Assembly: GCA_964643965.1 (NCBI GenBank)
Contig: CAZXVH010000082.1
Location: 1-24,355 of the forward strand
Origin: GCA-2746795 sp964643965
Lineage (GTDB): Bacteria > Chloroflexota > Anaerolineae > Promineifilales > Promineifilaceae
Direction of reading: 5' to 3'
Length of the DNA stretch: 24,355 bases
The notes below the pieces were generated by a model. It saw only the letters and a program-made list of their open reading frames with translations, ran no database searches and was not told the DNA's origin. Position numbers and translations under genes: made by a program. This document shows, piece after piece, positions 7,276 to 14,833 of the stretch (positions are counted from its first letter, which is position 1; each line of letters begins with the position of its first letter).

Positions 7276-7539
7276 ATGTTTTTACATGTGAAAGATGTTT
7301 CTTATATGGGTGGTTATGAATTAATATTGGCCTTTAACAATGGCAAAACCGTTCACGTTGATTTGGAAAACGAGCTGACAGGAACGATATTTGAGCCGCT
7401 GCGAGACCCCTCTTTTTTTCAGCAAGTTTCGGTGAATCCGGAGACGGAAACTATCGAATGGCCTAATGGCGCCGATTTCGCCCCTGAGTTTCTATATGAG
7501 ATAGGGCAATTGGTGGAAACGGCCGTTTCCCCAGATTAG
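7276..7539 (+). CDS. DUF2442 protein
   Basis: An 87-residue protein starting MFLHVKDVSYMGGYELILAF. The DUF2442 signature is visible as LENELTGTIFEPLRDPSFFQ, then TIEWPNGADFAPEFLYE. GAGG precedes the ATG by 5 bases. An upstream in-frame ATG at 7249 lies inside the DUF4160 gene and lacks a Shine-Dalgarno. The last codons are an AACGGCCGTT insertion-like stretch (ETAVSPD), after which the iron-sulfur gene starts 10 bases later, so all may be one transcript. Partner of the DUF4160 gene; role unknown. Confidence 0.86.
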   Translation: MFLHVKDVSYMGGYELILAFNNGKTVHVDLENELTGTIFEPLRDPSFFQQVSVNPETETIEWPNGADFAPEFLYEIGQLVETAVSPD

Positions 7540-7549
7540 TGAATATAAT

Positions 7550-8254
7550 ATGAACCATACCATCACCCTTACTATTGACGACCAAACCATCACCGTCCCC
7601 CCGGAAACCACCATCCTGGACGCGGCCAAAATGTTGGGCATCGACATCCCCGTCATCTGCTACCACCCGCATCTCACCGCCAATGGCTTGTGCCGCATTT
7701 GCTCCGTAGACGCCGGCGGGCGGGTGCAAGCGGCCGCCTGTGTTGCCCCCTGCGCCGAGGGCATGGTCGTCCACACCGACAGCGAAGCGGTGCAGCGTGG
7801 ACGGCGTACTCTCCTGGAAATGCTGGCCGCCACCGTAGACCTGGCCGAAGCGCCGGAAATCCTGGCGCTCATCGCCGAGTACGGCGCAGACGCCAGCCGT
7901 TTCCCCGACGCCGAACCGCGCCAGACCCCCATTTACGACGACAACCCCTTTTACCTGCGTGATTACAACCAGTGCATCAACTGCTGGCGCTGTGTGCAGG
8001 TGTGCGCCGAAGATGCGCAGTATACCTTTGCCCTCAGCTTTGACGGCCGGGGTTACCACACCACCATTGGCACGTTCATGAACGCCGGTATGATGGACAC
8101 TACCTGCGTCTTCTGCGGCCAATGCGTGGGCGCTTGCCCCACCGGGGCGCTTAAACCGAAACGGCAAGCGCTCCTGGAGCAGGGGATCAGCCCAGACGAC
8201 ATCTTCCAACAAACGCGCCGCCAGCGAAAAGGACGCGGAAAACGTGATGCATAA
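7550..8254 (+). CDS. NuoG N-terminus-like iron-sulfur protein (diaphorase electron carrier)
   Basis: A 234-residue soluble protein resembling the N-terminal part of NuoG, HoxU and NAD-linked formate dehydrogenase subunits. Residues 1-75 are a [2Fe-2S] ferredoxin fold with C37, C48, C51 and C64. The following segment (residues about 85-120) aligns with the region that normally carries the His-Cys [4Fe-4S] ligands, but it reads LLEMLAATVDLAEAPEILAL and has neither the His nor the Cys residues. Residues about 138-200 bind two [4Fe-4S] clusters (C142/145/148/152 and C186/189/192/196). It is most likely the electron outlet of NuoEF, from which it is now separated by four small genes. The tail is basic (RRQRKGRGKRDA). 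The catalytic partner is not in the window. Confidence 0.87.
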   Translation: MNHTITLTIDDQTITVPPETTILDAAKMLGIDIPVICYHPHLTANGLCRICSVDAGGRVQAAACVAPCAEGMVVHTDSEAVQRGRRTLLEMLAATVDLAEAPEILALIAEYGADASRFPDAEPRQTPIYDDNPFYLRDYNQCINCWRCVQVCAEDAQYTFALSFDGRGYHTTIGTFMNAGMMDTTCVFCGQCVGACPTGALKPKRQALLEQGISPDDIFQQTRRQRKGRGKRDA

Positions 8255-8256
8255 GA

Positions 8257-8287
8257 CGTGATGCGTGAAAAATCCTCACGCATCACG
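8257..8287. terminator. Perfect 12-bp hairpin after the iron-sulfur gene
   Basis: CGTGATGCGTGA (8257-8268) pairs perfectly with TCACGCATCACG (8276-8287) around a 7-nt loop. Downstream is CTTCAATTTACTGTTTTC, only loosely T-rich. It closes the nuoEF transcript 3 bases after the stop codon. The stem is made of GTGATGC heptamers, and another copy sits just upstream at 8243-8249. Confidence 0.7.
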
Positions 8288-8332
8288 CTTCAATTTACTG
8301 TTTTCTCTCACACATCCCCTCTCATTTTCCGT

Positions 8333-8338
8333 TATAAT
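8333..8338 (+). promoter_or_regulatory. Possible -10 box for comEC
   Basis: Exact TATAAT about 50 bases before the comEC start and after the terminator hairpin; no clear -35 is seen. Confidence 0.4.
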
Positions 8339-8388
8339 AAAAACGTTGCTTTTCAGTTTGGCTTTACCAGATAGCTGCTGAGGGTGTT

Positions 8389-10767
8389 GTGTTTGTTGTC
8401 TACCTCACTGTATGTTGGTTTATGGGCATTGCTCTGGCCGTGTTGATTGCCTTTCCCCCAGGTCTGGCTGTACCCCTGGCGACAGGTGGGCTTATCAGCG
8501 CGGCGCTGCTGCGCCGCTGGCGGCAGATCGCCTGGCTGCTGGCCGGTTTGAGCCTGCTTTGTCTGGGGGGCGCTCGTTATACTGTCGCCCTACCGCTCAT
8601 TGATGCCAACAATATCGCTTTCTACAACGACACGGGAGCCATCGTGGGGCTGTTGGGATTGGTGAACAAGGAGCCGGATATCCGTGATAATTATGTTAAC
8701 TTGCGCGTAGCCGTCAGCCGCATTGCCTTTGCTGATGGCAGCAGCCGGCCGGTCACAGGCGATGTCTTGGTGCAGGCAGAGCGATTCCCGGTGATTTTGT
8801 ATGGGACAGAAGTGGCAGTAAACGGCCGTTTAGAAACCCCGCCTGAAGATGAAGATTTTAGCTATAAAGCATACCTGGCGCGACAAGGTATTTACAGCAT
8901 GATGATGCGTACCCAGGTAGACGTCTTGGCAGAAGATCAGGGCAACCCGCTGCTGCAAGCCATCTATGCCCTCAAGCGGCGAGCGCAAGCCACTATCAAC
9001 CACCTCATCCCCGACCCCGAGGCGGCGCTGCTCTCCGGCATCCTGTTGGGCAACGACAACGGCATTCCACCCGACCTGGCGGCAGATTTTCGCACCACCG
9101 GCATGACGCATATTATCGCCATTTCAGGTTTTAACATCGCCCTCATCATCGTCATCCTGGTGGGTATTGCCGACCCGTTTTTCTCGCGGAAAACGGCCGT
9201 TCTCCTGGCCATCATCGGTATTTTTGTCTACACCATCCTGGTGGGCGCTGACGCCTCAGTGGTGCGGGCGGCCATCATGGGCAGCGTTTTCCTCGTCACC
9301 AGCCGCTGGTTAGGCCGCCCCAACTTCGCCTACGCCTCCCTCTTCTTCACCGGTTTTTTCATGACTCTGATCAATCCCTTCACCTTGTGGGACGTGGGTT
9401 TTCAGTTGAGCTTTGCCGCCACCCTGGGCCTCATGCTTTACGCCGATCCCTTCACCCAATGGGCGCGGCGGCGCGTCTCCCGCCTGTTTGACCGCCAGTT
9501 GACCCACCAGATCATGGGCGTTTTGTCCGAGGCGGTGCTGCTGACGTTGGCGGCGCAAATTCTGACCGTGCCCCTGATGGTCGGTTACTTCGGCCAGTTG
9601 TCGCTGGTGAGCTTAGTGGCGAACGCTTTTATTTTGCCTTTGCAACCGGGGGTGATGTTGTGGGGTGGGTTGGCTACGATTTTGGGATTGGTCTGGCTGC
9701 CCTTTGGCCAGCTTTTTGGCTGGATCGCCTGGCTGTTTTTGGCGGCGACTATTGGCCTGGTGCAGGCGTTTGCTCGTGTGCCCTGGGCGGCCGTGCCGGT
9801 GGCGGTAGCGCCGGCGGGCGTGGTCTTGATGTTTGCCGTCATTGGCGGCCTCACCTGGTATGCCAAACAGACGAAAACGAGACGGCGCCAGGTGATGGAC
9901 TTTTTACAGCAAAATGTGGGGCAGCGAACGGCCGTTACCCTCAGTTTCCTCATTCTCATATTGGTTTTCAACTGGAGCCGCAGCCAGCCAGATGGCAAGC
10001 TGCATGTCGCCTTCCTGGATGTGGACCAGGGGGACGCCATCTTTCTGCAAACGCCGACCGGCCGCCAAATCCTGGTGGATGGCGGCTTTTATCCCAGCCT
10101 TCTCAACGACCAGTTAGGCCGCCAGATGCCCTTTTGGGATCGCCACCTCGACCTGGTGGTCGCCACCCATCCTGACGCCGACCATGTGGCTGGTTTGGTG
10201 GAACTGTTTGATCGTTACACCATCGACTATTTCATCACCGATGGCAGTGAAATGGGCGACTCGCCCATTTATGACGCCCTGCTCCAGGCGGCCAAAGAGA
10301 GCGGGGTGGCGCTGCATGTGGCCCGGGCGGGTGAAGTGGTGGAAATAGGGGATGGCGTCCGTTTGGAAGTGGTGCATCCGGGGCCGCATTTCAGCGCGGA
10401 AGATCGCAACAATAGCTCTGTTTCTTTGCGGGTGGTATACGGAGATTTTTCACTGCTGCTCACGGGCGACGCCGAAGAGCCAGCCGAGCAGGCGATGCTG
10501 GCGCAGGGAATGCCGCTGCAAGCGCTAGTGTTCAAGGCGGGGCATCATGGTTCGCGCACCTCTAGTTCGCAGCCTTTTTTGGAAGTGGTGCGCCCTCAAC
10601 TCATCATTGTCTCGGCCGGCGTTGATAATCGCTTTGGCCACCCGCATCCCGAAGTGCTGGAACGCGCCCAGGCCATCGGCGCAGCAGTGCTGCGCACGGA
10701 TGAACTGGGCGCGATTGAGGTGACCACGGATGGGCAGACGATGTGGTGGCAGGCGGGGCCAAAATAG
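8389..10767 (+). CDS. comEC: ComEC/Rec2 DNA-uptake channel protein
   Basis: A 792-residue inner-membrane protein that carries single-stranded DNA into the cytoplasm during transformation. Residues 1-70 have two hydrophobic segments, about 80-190 a DUF4131 OB-fold, and about 205-490 the Competence domain with many helices (TGMTHIIAISGFNIALI, 237-253; DVGFQLSFAATLGL). Residues about 537-792 form a metallo-beta-lactamase domain, with VAFLDVDQGDAIF (540-552), the metal motif THPDADHVAGL (593-603), LLLTGDAEE and FKAGHHGSRTSS. The LDVGQGDA motif usual in this family has Asp for Gly. The start is GTG with GAGG a few bases upstream. Length and domain order are complete. No other competence genes are here. 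Its stop abuts the stop of the convergent korB gene with no gap. Confidence 0.93.
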   Translation: MFVVYLTVCWFMGIALAVLIAFPPGLAVPLATGGLISAALLRRWRQIAWLLAGLSLLCLGGARYTVALPLIDANNIAFYNDTGAIVGLLGLVNKEPDIRDNYVNLRVAVSRIAFADGSSRPVTGDVLVQAERFPVILYGTEVAVNGRLETPPEDEDFSYKAYLARQGIYSMMMRTQVDVLAEDQGNPLLQAIYALKRRAQATINHLIPDPEAALLSGILLGNDNGIPPDLAADFRTTGMTHIIAISGFNIALIIVILVGIADPFFSRKTAVLLAIIGIFVYTILVGADASVVRAAIMGSVFLVTSRWLGRPNFAYASLFFTGFFMTLINPFTLWDVGFQLSFAATLGLMLYADPFTQWARRRVSRLFDRQLTHQIMGVLSEAVLLTLAAQILTVPLMVGYFGQLSLVSLVANAFILPLQPGVMLWGGLATILGLVWLPFGQLFGWIAWLFLAATIGLVQAFARVPWAAVPVAVAPAGVVLMFAVIGGLTWYAKQTKTRRRQVMDFLQQNVGQRTAVTLSFLILILVFNWSRSQPDGKLHVAFLDVDQGDAIFLQTPTGRQILVDGGFYPSLLNDQLGRQMPFWDRHLDLVVATHPDADHVAGLVELFDRYTIDYFITDGSEMGDSPIYDALLQAAKESGVALHVARAGEVVEIGDGVRLEVVHPGPHFSAEDRNNSSVSLRVVYGDFSLLLTGDAEEPAEQAMLAQGMPLQALVFKAGHHGSRTSSSQPFLEVVRPQLIIVSAGVDNRFGHPHPEVLERAQAIGAAVLRTDELGAIEVTTDGQTMWWQAGPK

Positions 10768-11808
10768 TTAGTAACCCGCCATGACCTCCGCCAACGCGGC
10801 CGGTGAAGGCCGCAGTTGGGACTCGGTTAATTGCGCCAACGGCGTCTCGACCATATTGCTCAGCTCCACCAGGTTGGGGCGGTCGGCATTGAAGTAGAGC
10901 AGGCCGGTAACAAGCTCTTGTTTTTCTTGTGCCACAAAAAGCCGCTGCAATGCGCCCATTTTGTCAGTGGGGTCGTAATCTTCGCCCAGTTTGTGCAGTT
11001 GAATGAAGGAGCCATCGTGCAGTTCCACCAACCGCGTTTCCCCGGGTTCATGATCGGTGATCTCAATCTCCTCGTACTCTGGAACCCAACCAAAATCGTG
11101 CAGCGGCGCTTGATGTTCACGGCCGTAACCATAGCTTTTGGTGGAGGTGTCGTGGTTGTTGAAGGCTACGCACGGGCTGATGATGTCGAGAACGGCCGTT
11201 CCCCGATGATGCAGCGCCGCCTTGAGCAGTTCCCGCACCTGGTTGGCGTCGCCAGAAAAAGAACGGGCCACAAAACCGGCCCCGGCGATGATCGCCTCCT
11301 GGCAAATATCCACCGGCGGAAACTCATTTTCGCCAGCGTATTTCAATACCTGCCCTTCATCGGCAGTGGCAGAGAACTGCCCTTTGGTGAGGCCGTAGAC
11401 GCCATTATTCTCCACGATGTAGACCATACGCACATTGCGCCGCATGATATGCTTAAATTGGCCCATGCCGATACTGCCGGTATCGCCATCGCCGCTGACG
11501 CCGAGGGCAGACAGCTCCCGGTTGGCCATCAATACGCCGGTGGCCAACGAGGGCATACGACCATGAAGGGAATTAAAGCCAAAAGAGCGGCCCAAAAAGT
11601 AAGCCGGTGATTTGCCGGAACAGCCAATGCCGCTCAGGCGCACGATCTTGTGCTGCTCCAGGCCCAGTTCAAAGGCGATCTGCACAATTTGATTGGTGAT
11701 GGAATTATGGCCGCAGCCTTTACATAATGTCGAAGGCTGCCCTTTGTAATCAGTTACTTGTAAGCCGAGGCTGTTTTCTCGGCGCTGGCGAGAGGGAGGT
11801 TTACTCAT
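10768..11808 (-). CDS. 2-oxoacid:ferredoxin oxidoreductase beta subunit (second set)
   Basis: A 346-residue TPP- and [4Fe-4S]-binding subunit that decarboxylates a 2-oxoacid and reduces ferredoxin with its alpha partner. Cluster ligands are C29 and C32 (CKGCGH), C63 (GIGCSG) and a fourth Cys in ISPCVAFNNHDTS. The TPP motif is GDGDTGSIG (106-114) with VENNGVYGLTKGQFS downstream. The ATG overlaps the stop of the upstream alpha gene by 8 bases. CKGCGH in place of CPGCG and an extended C-terminus separate it from the paralogue at 13800. Substrate cannot be told from sequence. Confidence 0.9.
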   Translation of the reverse strand: MSKPPSRQRRENSLGLQVTDYKGQPSTLCKGCGHNSITNQIVQIAFELGLEQHKIVRLSGIGCSGKSPAYFLGRSFGFNSLHGRMPSLATGVLMANRELSALGVSGDGDTGSIGMGQFKHIMRRNVRMVYIVENNGVYGLTKGQFSATADEGQVLKYAGENEFPPVDICQEAIIAGAGFVARSFSGDANQVRELLKAALHHRGTAVLDIISPCVAFNNHDTSTKSYGYGREHQAPLHDFGWVPEYEEIEITDHEPGETRLVELHDGSFIQLHKLGEDYDPTDKMGALQRLFVAQEKQELVTGLLYFNADRPNLVELSNMVETPLAQLTESQLRPSPAALAEVMAGY

Positions 11809-13663
11809 GATTGTTTTGCTCCTGGCTCATCTCTTCTTGAGAAGTGAGCATATCAACGACCTGACGGGCGGTGAGCGGCATCCCATCCAGGTAGGCGACG
11901 GAAATCAGCCGGGCTGCCAGGTGGGGCATTTCTGTTTGCAAAATTTTATGAAGCTGGCCGTCACGGTTTAGCTCCACTACATAGACGCGCTTCTGGCGGG
12001 CTACAAAGTCAATCACTTCCTGGTTAACGGGCAGAGCGCGGAGGCGCATGAAGTTGGTGCTGACGCCGTTGGCAGCCAGCCGATCACGCCCTTCTTCAAT
12101 GGCATAGCGGGTGGTACCAAAGGCGATGATGGCGAAATCGGCTTCCGCTTGTTCATCGATAACCGGGCCGGGAACTAAATCACGAGCGGTGTCGAATTTG
12201 CGCTTGAGGCGATCCGTGTTTTGCACCCAATCTTCCGGTCGTTCGCTGTAGATGGCCTTTTCGTTATGGCCTGTGCCACGAGCAAACCAGGCGGCCAGGG
12301 GATGAGGGTTGCCGGGCAAGGTGCGGTAGGCGATGCCATCTCCATCTACATCTTCATAGCGGGCGAAACGGCCGTTTGCCGCAATATCTGCCGCCGTGAC
12401 CACCTTGCCTCGTTTCATCGGTTCTGCCGGGTAAGCAAAGGGTTCCGTCCGCCAGTTGTTCATGCCCAGGTCCAGGTCGGTCATGACAAACACCGGCGTT
12501 TGCAGTTGGTCGGCCAGATCAAAGGCCGTCACGCCAAACTCGAAACATTCCGCCACCGAAGAAGGCAGCAGCAGCACATTTTGGGTATCGCCATGTCCTA
12601 GATAGTAGGCGAAAATAATGTCGCCCTGGCTGGTGCGTGTGGGCAGCCCGGTGCTGGGACCAACACGCTGCACATCCCAGATAACCGCCGGTATCTCCAC
12701 AAAATAGCCCAGGCCGGCAAACTCCGCCATCAATGAAAGGCCCGGCCCGGAAGTGGCTGTCATGGCGCGAGCGCCGGCCCAGCCCGCGCCCAATACCATG
12801 CCGATGGCAGCCAGTTCATCTTCCGCCTGCACCACGGCGTAAGTGGCTTTGCCGCTTTCCGGATCGCGGCGCAGCTGCGGCAGATAGCTGTTTAATCCGT
12901 CGATGAGGCTGGTAGAAGGAGTGATGGGATACCAGGCGGCAAAGGAGACGCCGCCGAATACGGCCCCCAAGGCCGCCGCTTCGTTGCCCGTGATGAGAAG
13001 CTGCCCTTCATTTTCTGACATGGGGGCCACGCGGTAGGGGTCTGTTTTTTCCAGGTTGTCGGCGGCCCAGTCAAAGGCCTCCCGCACCACGCCCATGTTG
13101 GACTGCACCAGTTTTTCCCGATGGTTGAAATGGACATTTAGCGCTTCTTCGATTTTTACCAGCGGCGTCTCTAATAAATAGGCCAACGCGCCCACGTAGA
13201 CCATATTGGCGATGTAGTCGCTGAGTTTGCCTTTTAAGCCGCTGTGCGCCACAAACTGCTTTACGGGGACGCCATACATGATGATATCTTCCCGCGCCGG
13301 CACGTTGCGCCAATCCTGGTTAAAGAGGCAAACGCCGCCCGGTGGCAGATCTTGAACGTCCTGGTAAACGGTGGTTTCGTTAAAAGCGACCAGGATTTCT
13401 GATATTTCTTTGCGGGCGATATAGCCATCCCGGCTGACACGGATATGATACCAGGTGGGCAACCCTTGAATGTTGGAAGGGAAGATATTTTTGCCGTTGA
13501 CGGGGATGCCCATGCGGAAAAAAGCACGCAGCAAGGCCAGGTTAGCCGTCTGGCTGCCAGTGCCGTTGGCCGTGGCAATGACGATTGAAAAGTTGTTGAT
13601 GATGGGAGGTGGGGCGGATAACGGCCGTTGCCCCGATGCCTCTCTTTCTAATAATGCTGCCAT
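11801..13663 (-). CDS. 2-oxoacid:ferredoxin oxidoreductase gamma-alpha fusion (second set)
   Basis: A 620-residue fusion. Residues about 20-190 form the gamma domain, here with a divergent start (FSIVIATANGTGSQTANLAL then LRAFFRMGIPVNGKNIFPSN). Residues about 225-600 form the alpha/pyrimidine-binding domain: YPITPSTSLID (245-255), TATSGPGLSLM, and QRVGPSTGLPTRTSQGDI. I chose ATG 13661-13663 because AAGGAG lies 8 bases upstream; an in-frame GTG three codons earlier has none. A block around residues 425-500 contains an AACGGCCGTT copy (AANGRFARYE). It forms an operon with the following beta subunit. Compared with the first set the gamma domain is quite different, suggesting a different substrate or partner. 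Confidence 0.88.
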   Translation of the reverse strand: MAALLEREASGQRPLSAPPPIINNFSIVIATANGTGSQTANLALLRAFFRMGIPVNGKNIFPSNIQGLPTWYHIRVSRDGYIARKEISEILVAFNETTVYQDVQDLPPGGVCLFNQDWRNVPAREDIIMYGVPVKQFVAHSGLKGKLSDYIANMVYVGALAYLLETPLVKIEEALNVHFNHREKLVQSNMGVVREAFDWAADNLEKTDPYRVAPMSENEGQLLITGNEAAALGAVFGGVSFAAWYPITPSTSLIDGLNSYLPQLRRDPESGKATYAVVQAEDELAAIGMVLGAGWAGARAMTATSGPGLSLMAEFAGLGYFVEIPAVIWDVQRVGPSTGLPTRTSQGDIIFAYYLGHGDTQNVLLLPSSVAECFEFGVTAFDLADQLQTPVFVMTDLDLGMNNWRTEPFAYPAEPMKRGKVVTAADIAANGRFARYEDVDGDGIAYRTLPGNPHPLAAWFARGTGHNEKAIYSERPEDWVQNTDRLKRKFDTARDLVPGPVIDEQAEADFAIIAFGTTRYAIEEGRDRLAANGVSTNFMRLRALPVNQEVIDFVARQKRVYVVELNRDGQLHKILQTEMPHLAARLISVAYLDGMPLTARQVVDMLTSQEEMSQEQNNHE

Positions 13664-13686
13664 CTTATTCACTCCTTAAATAAACA

Positions 13687-13708
13687 GGGCGACGCATCTA
13701 CGCCGCCC
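13687..13708 (-). terminator. Hairpin between the two KOR operons
   Basis: On the minus strand GGGCGGCG pairs with the complementary arm TGCGTCGCCC across a short loop (one G-T wobble), followed by TGTTTATTT. It lies about 24 bases before the second korA start, so it may be a terminator for the first operon, an attenuator, or a leader hairpin. Confidence 0.5.
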
Positions 13709-13740
13709 CCTATATTAAACTTGTCTACAGCTTAAAATTC

Positions 13741-13796
13741 ACTGTCCACTGACCACTGTTAACTGTCCACTGTTAACTGTCCACTGTCCACCGTCC
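13741..13796. repeat. Heptanucleotide array, 8 x ACTGTNN (second)
   Basis: Eight 7-nt units: ACTGTCC, ACTGACC, ACTGTTA, ACTGTCC, ACTGTTA, ACTGTCC, ACTGTCC, ACCGTCC. It sits between the first korB stop and the second korA leader and has the same unit number as the array at 3144-3199. Confidence 0.88.
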
Positions 13797-13799
13797 CCG

Positions 13800-14822
13800 T
13801 TATGCCACCGTCCACGTCTCCCCACTCTGGTACAACCTGGCCAGGTCGCCCATCCCTTTTTGCGCCTGGGCGGCATGAACCTGGGCCATCAAGCCGTCGG
13901 TATAGGACTGTTTTTCCACCTGGCGAATCACGCCCATCGGCGGCGGGAAATTGGGATGTTCCATGCTGGCTAAAATAAAAGCCAATTCTTTCGACTGCAC
14001 ATCATGCACAATCAAATCAGCTTCGGTATAGCCATCCGCTAAGGAAACTACCTCTGGCTTGAACTGGTTGAGACGAACGCCCTTGTCATTATCCTTGCCA
14101 AAAATGAGTGGTTTGCCATCTTCCAGGTAAATCACATGGTCAGCACGGGTGCGGCGGTCGTCAAGGCCAGCCCATTCATTGGGGTTAAAAATGATGCAGT
14201 TCTGGTAAATCTCCACAAAGGAGGTCCCTTTATGTTCGGCCGCTGCCCGCAGCACATCACCCAGATGTTTGGTATCCACATCCATGGCCCGCGCCACAAA
14301 GGTGGCTTCGGCGGCCAGGGCCAATGCCAGGGGGTTCAGCGGCTGCTCAATTGACCCCATCGGCGAAGATTTGGTTTTGGTTCCTTGCCGGGATGTGGGC
14401 GAATACTGCCCCTTGGTCAGGCCGTAAATGCGGTTGTTGAACAGCAAAATATTGATATTGATATTGCGTCGGACGGCATGAATGAGATGGTTGCCGCCAA
14501 TAGACAAGCCGTCGCCATCGCCGGTGATGACCCAGATGCTCAAATCGGGATTGGCCACCGCCAGGCCAGAAGCGATAGTGGGCGCCCGGCCGTGAATGCT
14601 GTGCATGCCATAGGTGTTCATGTAGTAAGGGAAGCGGCTGGAGCAGCCGATGCCGGATATAAACACAATATCTTCTCGCGGTATGCCGATTTCCGGCAGC
14701 ACTTTTTGCATTTGTGCCAAAATGGCATAATCGCCGCAGCCGGGGCACCAACGTACTGTTTGATTAGAAACAAAATCTTTTTTCGTCAGGTCTACAGGAA
14801 TAGATGTCATCATACTCTCCAT
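13800..14822 (-). CDS. korB: 2-oxoacid:ferredoxin oxidoreductase beta subunit, KorB-like (first set)
   Basis: A TPP and [4Fe-4S] subunit of about 336-340 residues, in the usual size range. Cluster ligands are C26 and C29 (CPGCGD), C60 (GIGCSS) and a Cys in YQNCIIFN; the TPP motif is GDGDGLSIGG (101-110) with FNNRIYGLTKGQYSPT. The first in-frame ATG (14820-14822) has no Shine-Dalgarno; the GGAG inside codons 1-3 better serves ATG 14811-14813 or 14808-14810, so the protein probably begins MTSIPVDLTKK. It follows korA directly. KorB-type enzymes act on 2-oxoglutarate, but 2-oxoacid specificity is uncertain. Confidence 0.91.
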   Translation of the reverse strand: MESMMTSIPVDLTKKDFVSNQTVRWCPGCGDYAILAQMQKVLPEIGIPREDIVFISGIGCSSRFPYYMNTYGMHSIHGRAPTIASGLAVANPDLSIWVITGDGDGLSIGGNHLIHAVRRNININILLFNNRIYGLTKGQYSPTSRQGTKTKSSPMGSIEQPLNPLALALAAEATFVARAMDVDTKHLGDVLRAAAEHKGTSFVEIYQNCIIFNPNEWAGLDDRRTRADHVIYLEDGKPLIFGKDNDKGVRLNQFKPEVVSLADGYTEADLIVHDVQSKELAFILASMEHPNFPPPMGVIRQVEKQSYTDGLMAQVHAAQAQKGMGDLARLYQSGETWTVA

Positions 14823-14833
14823 TTTAGCGGGCG

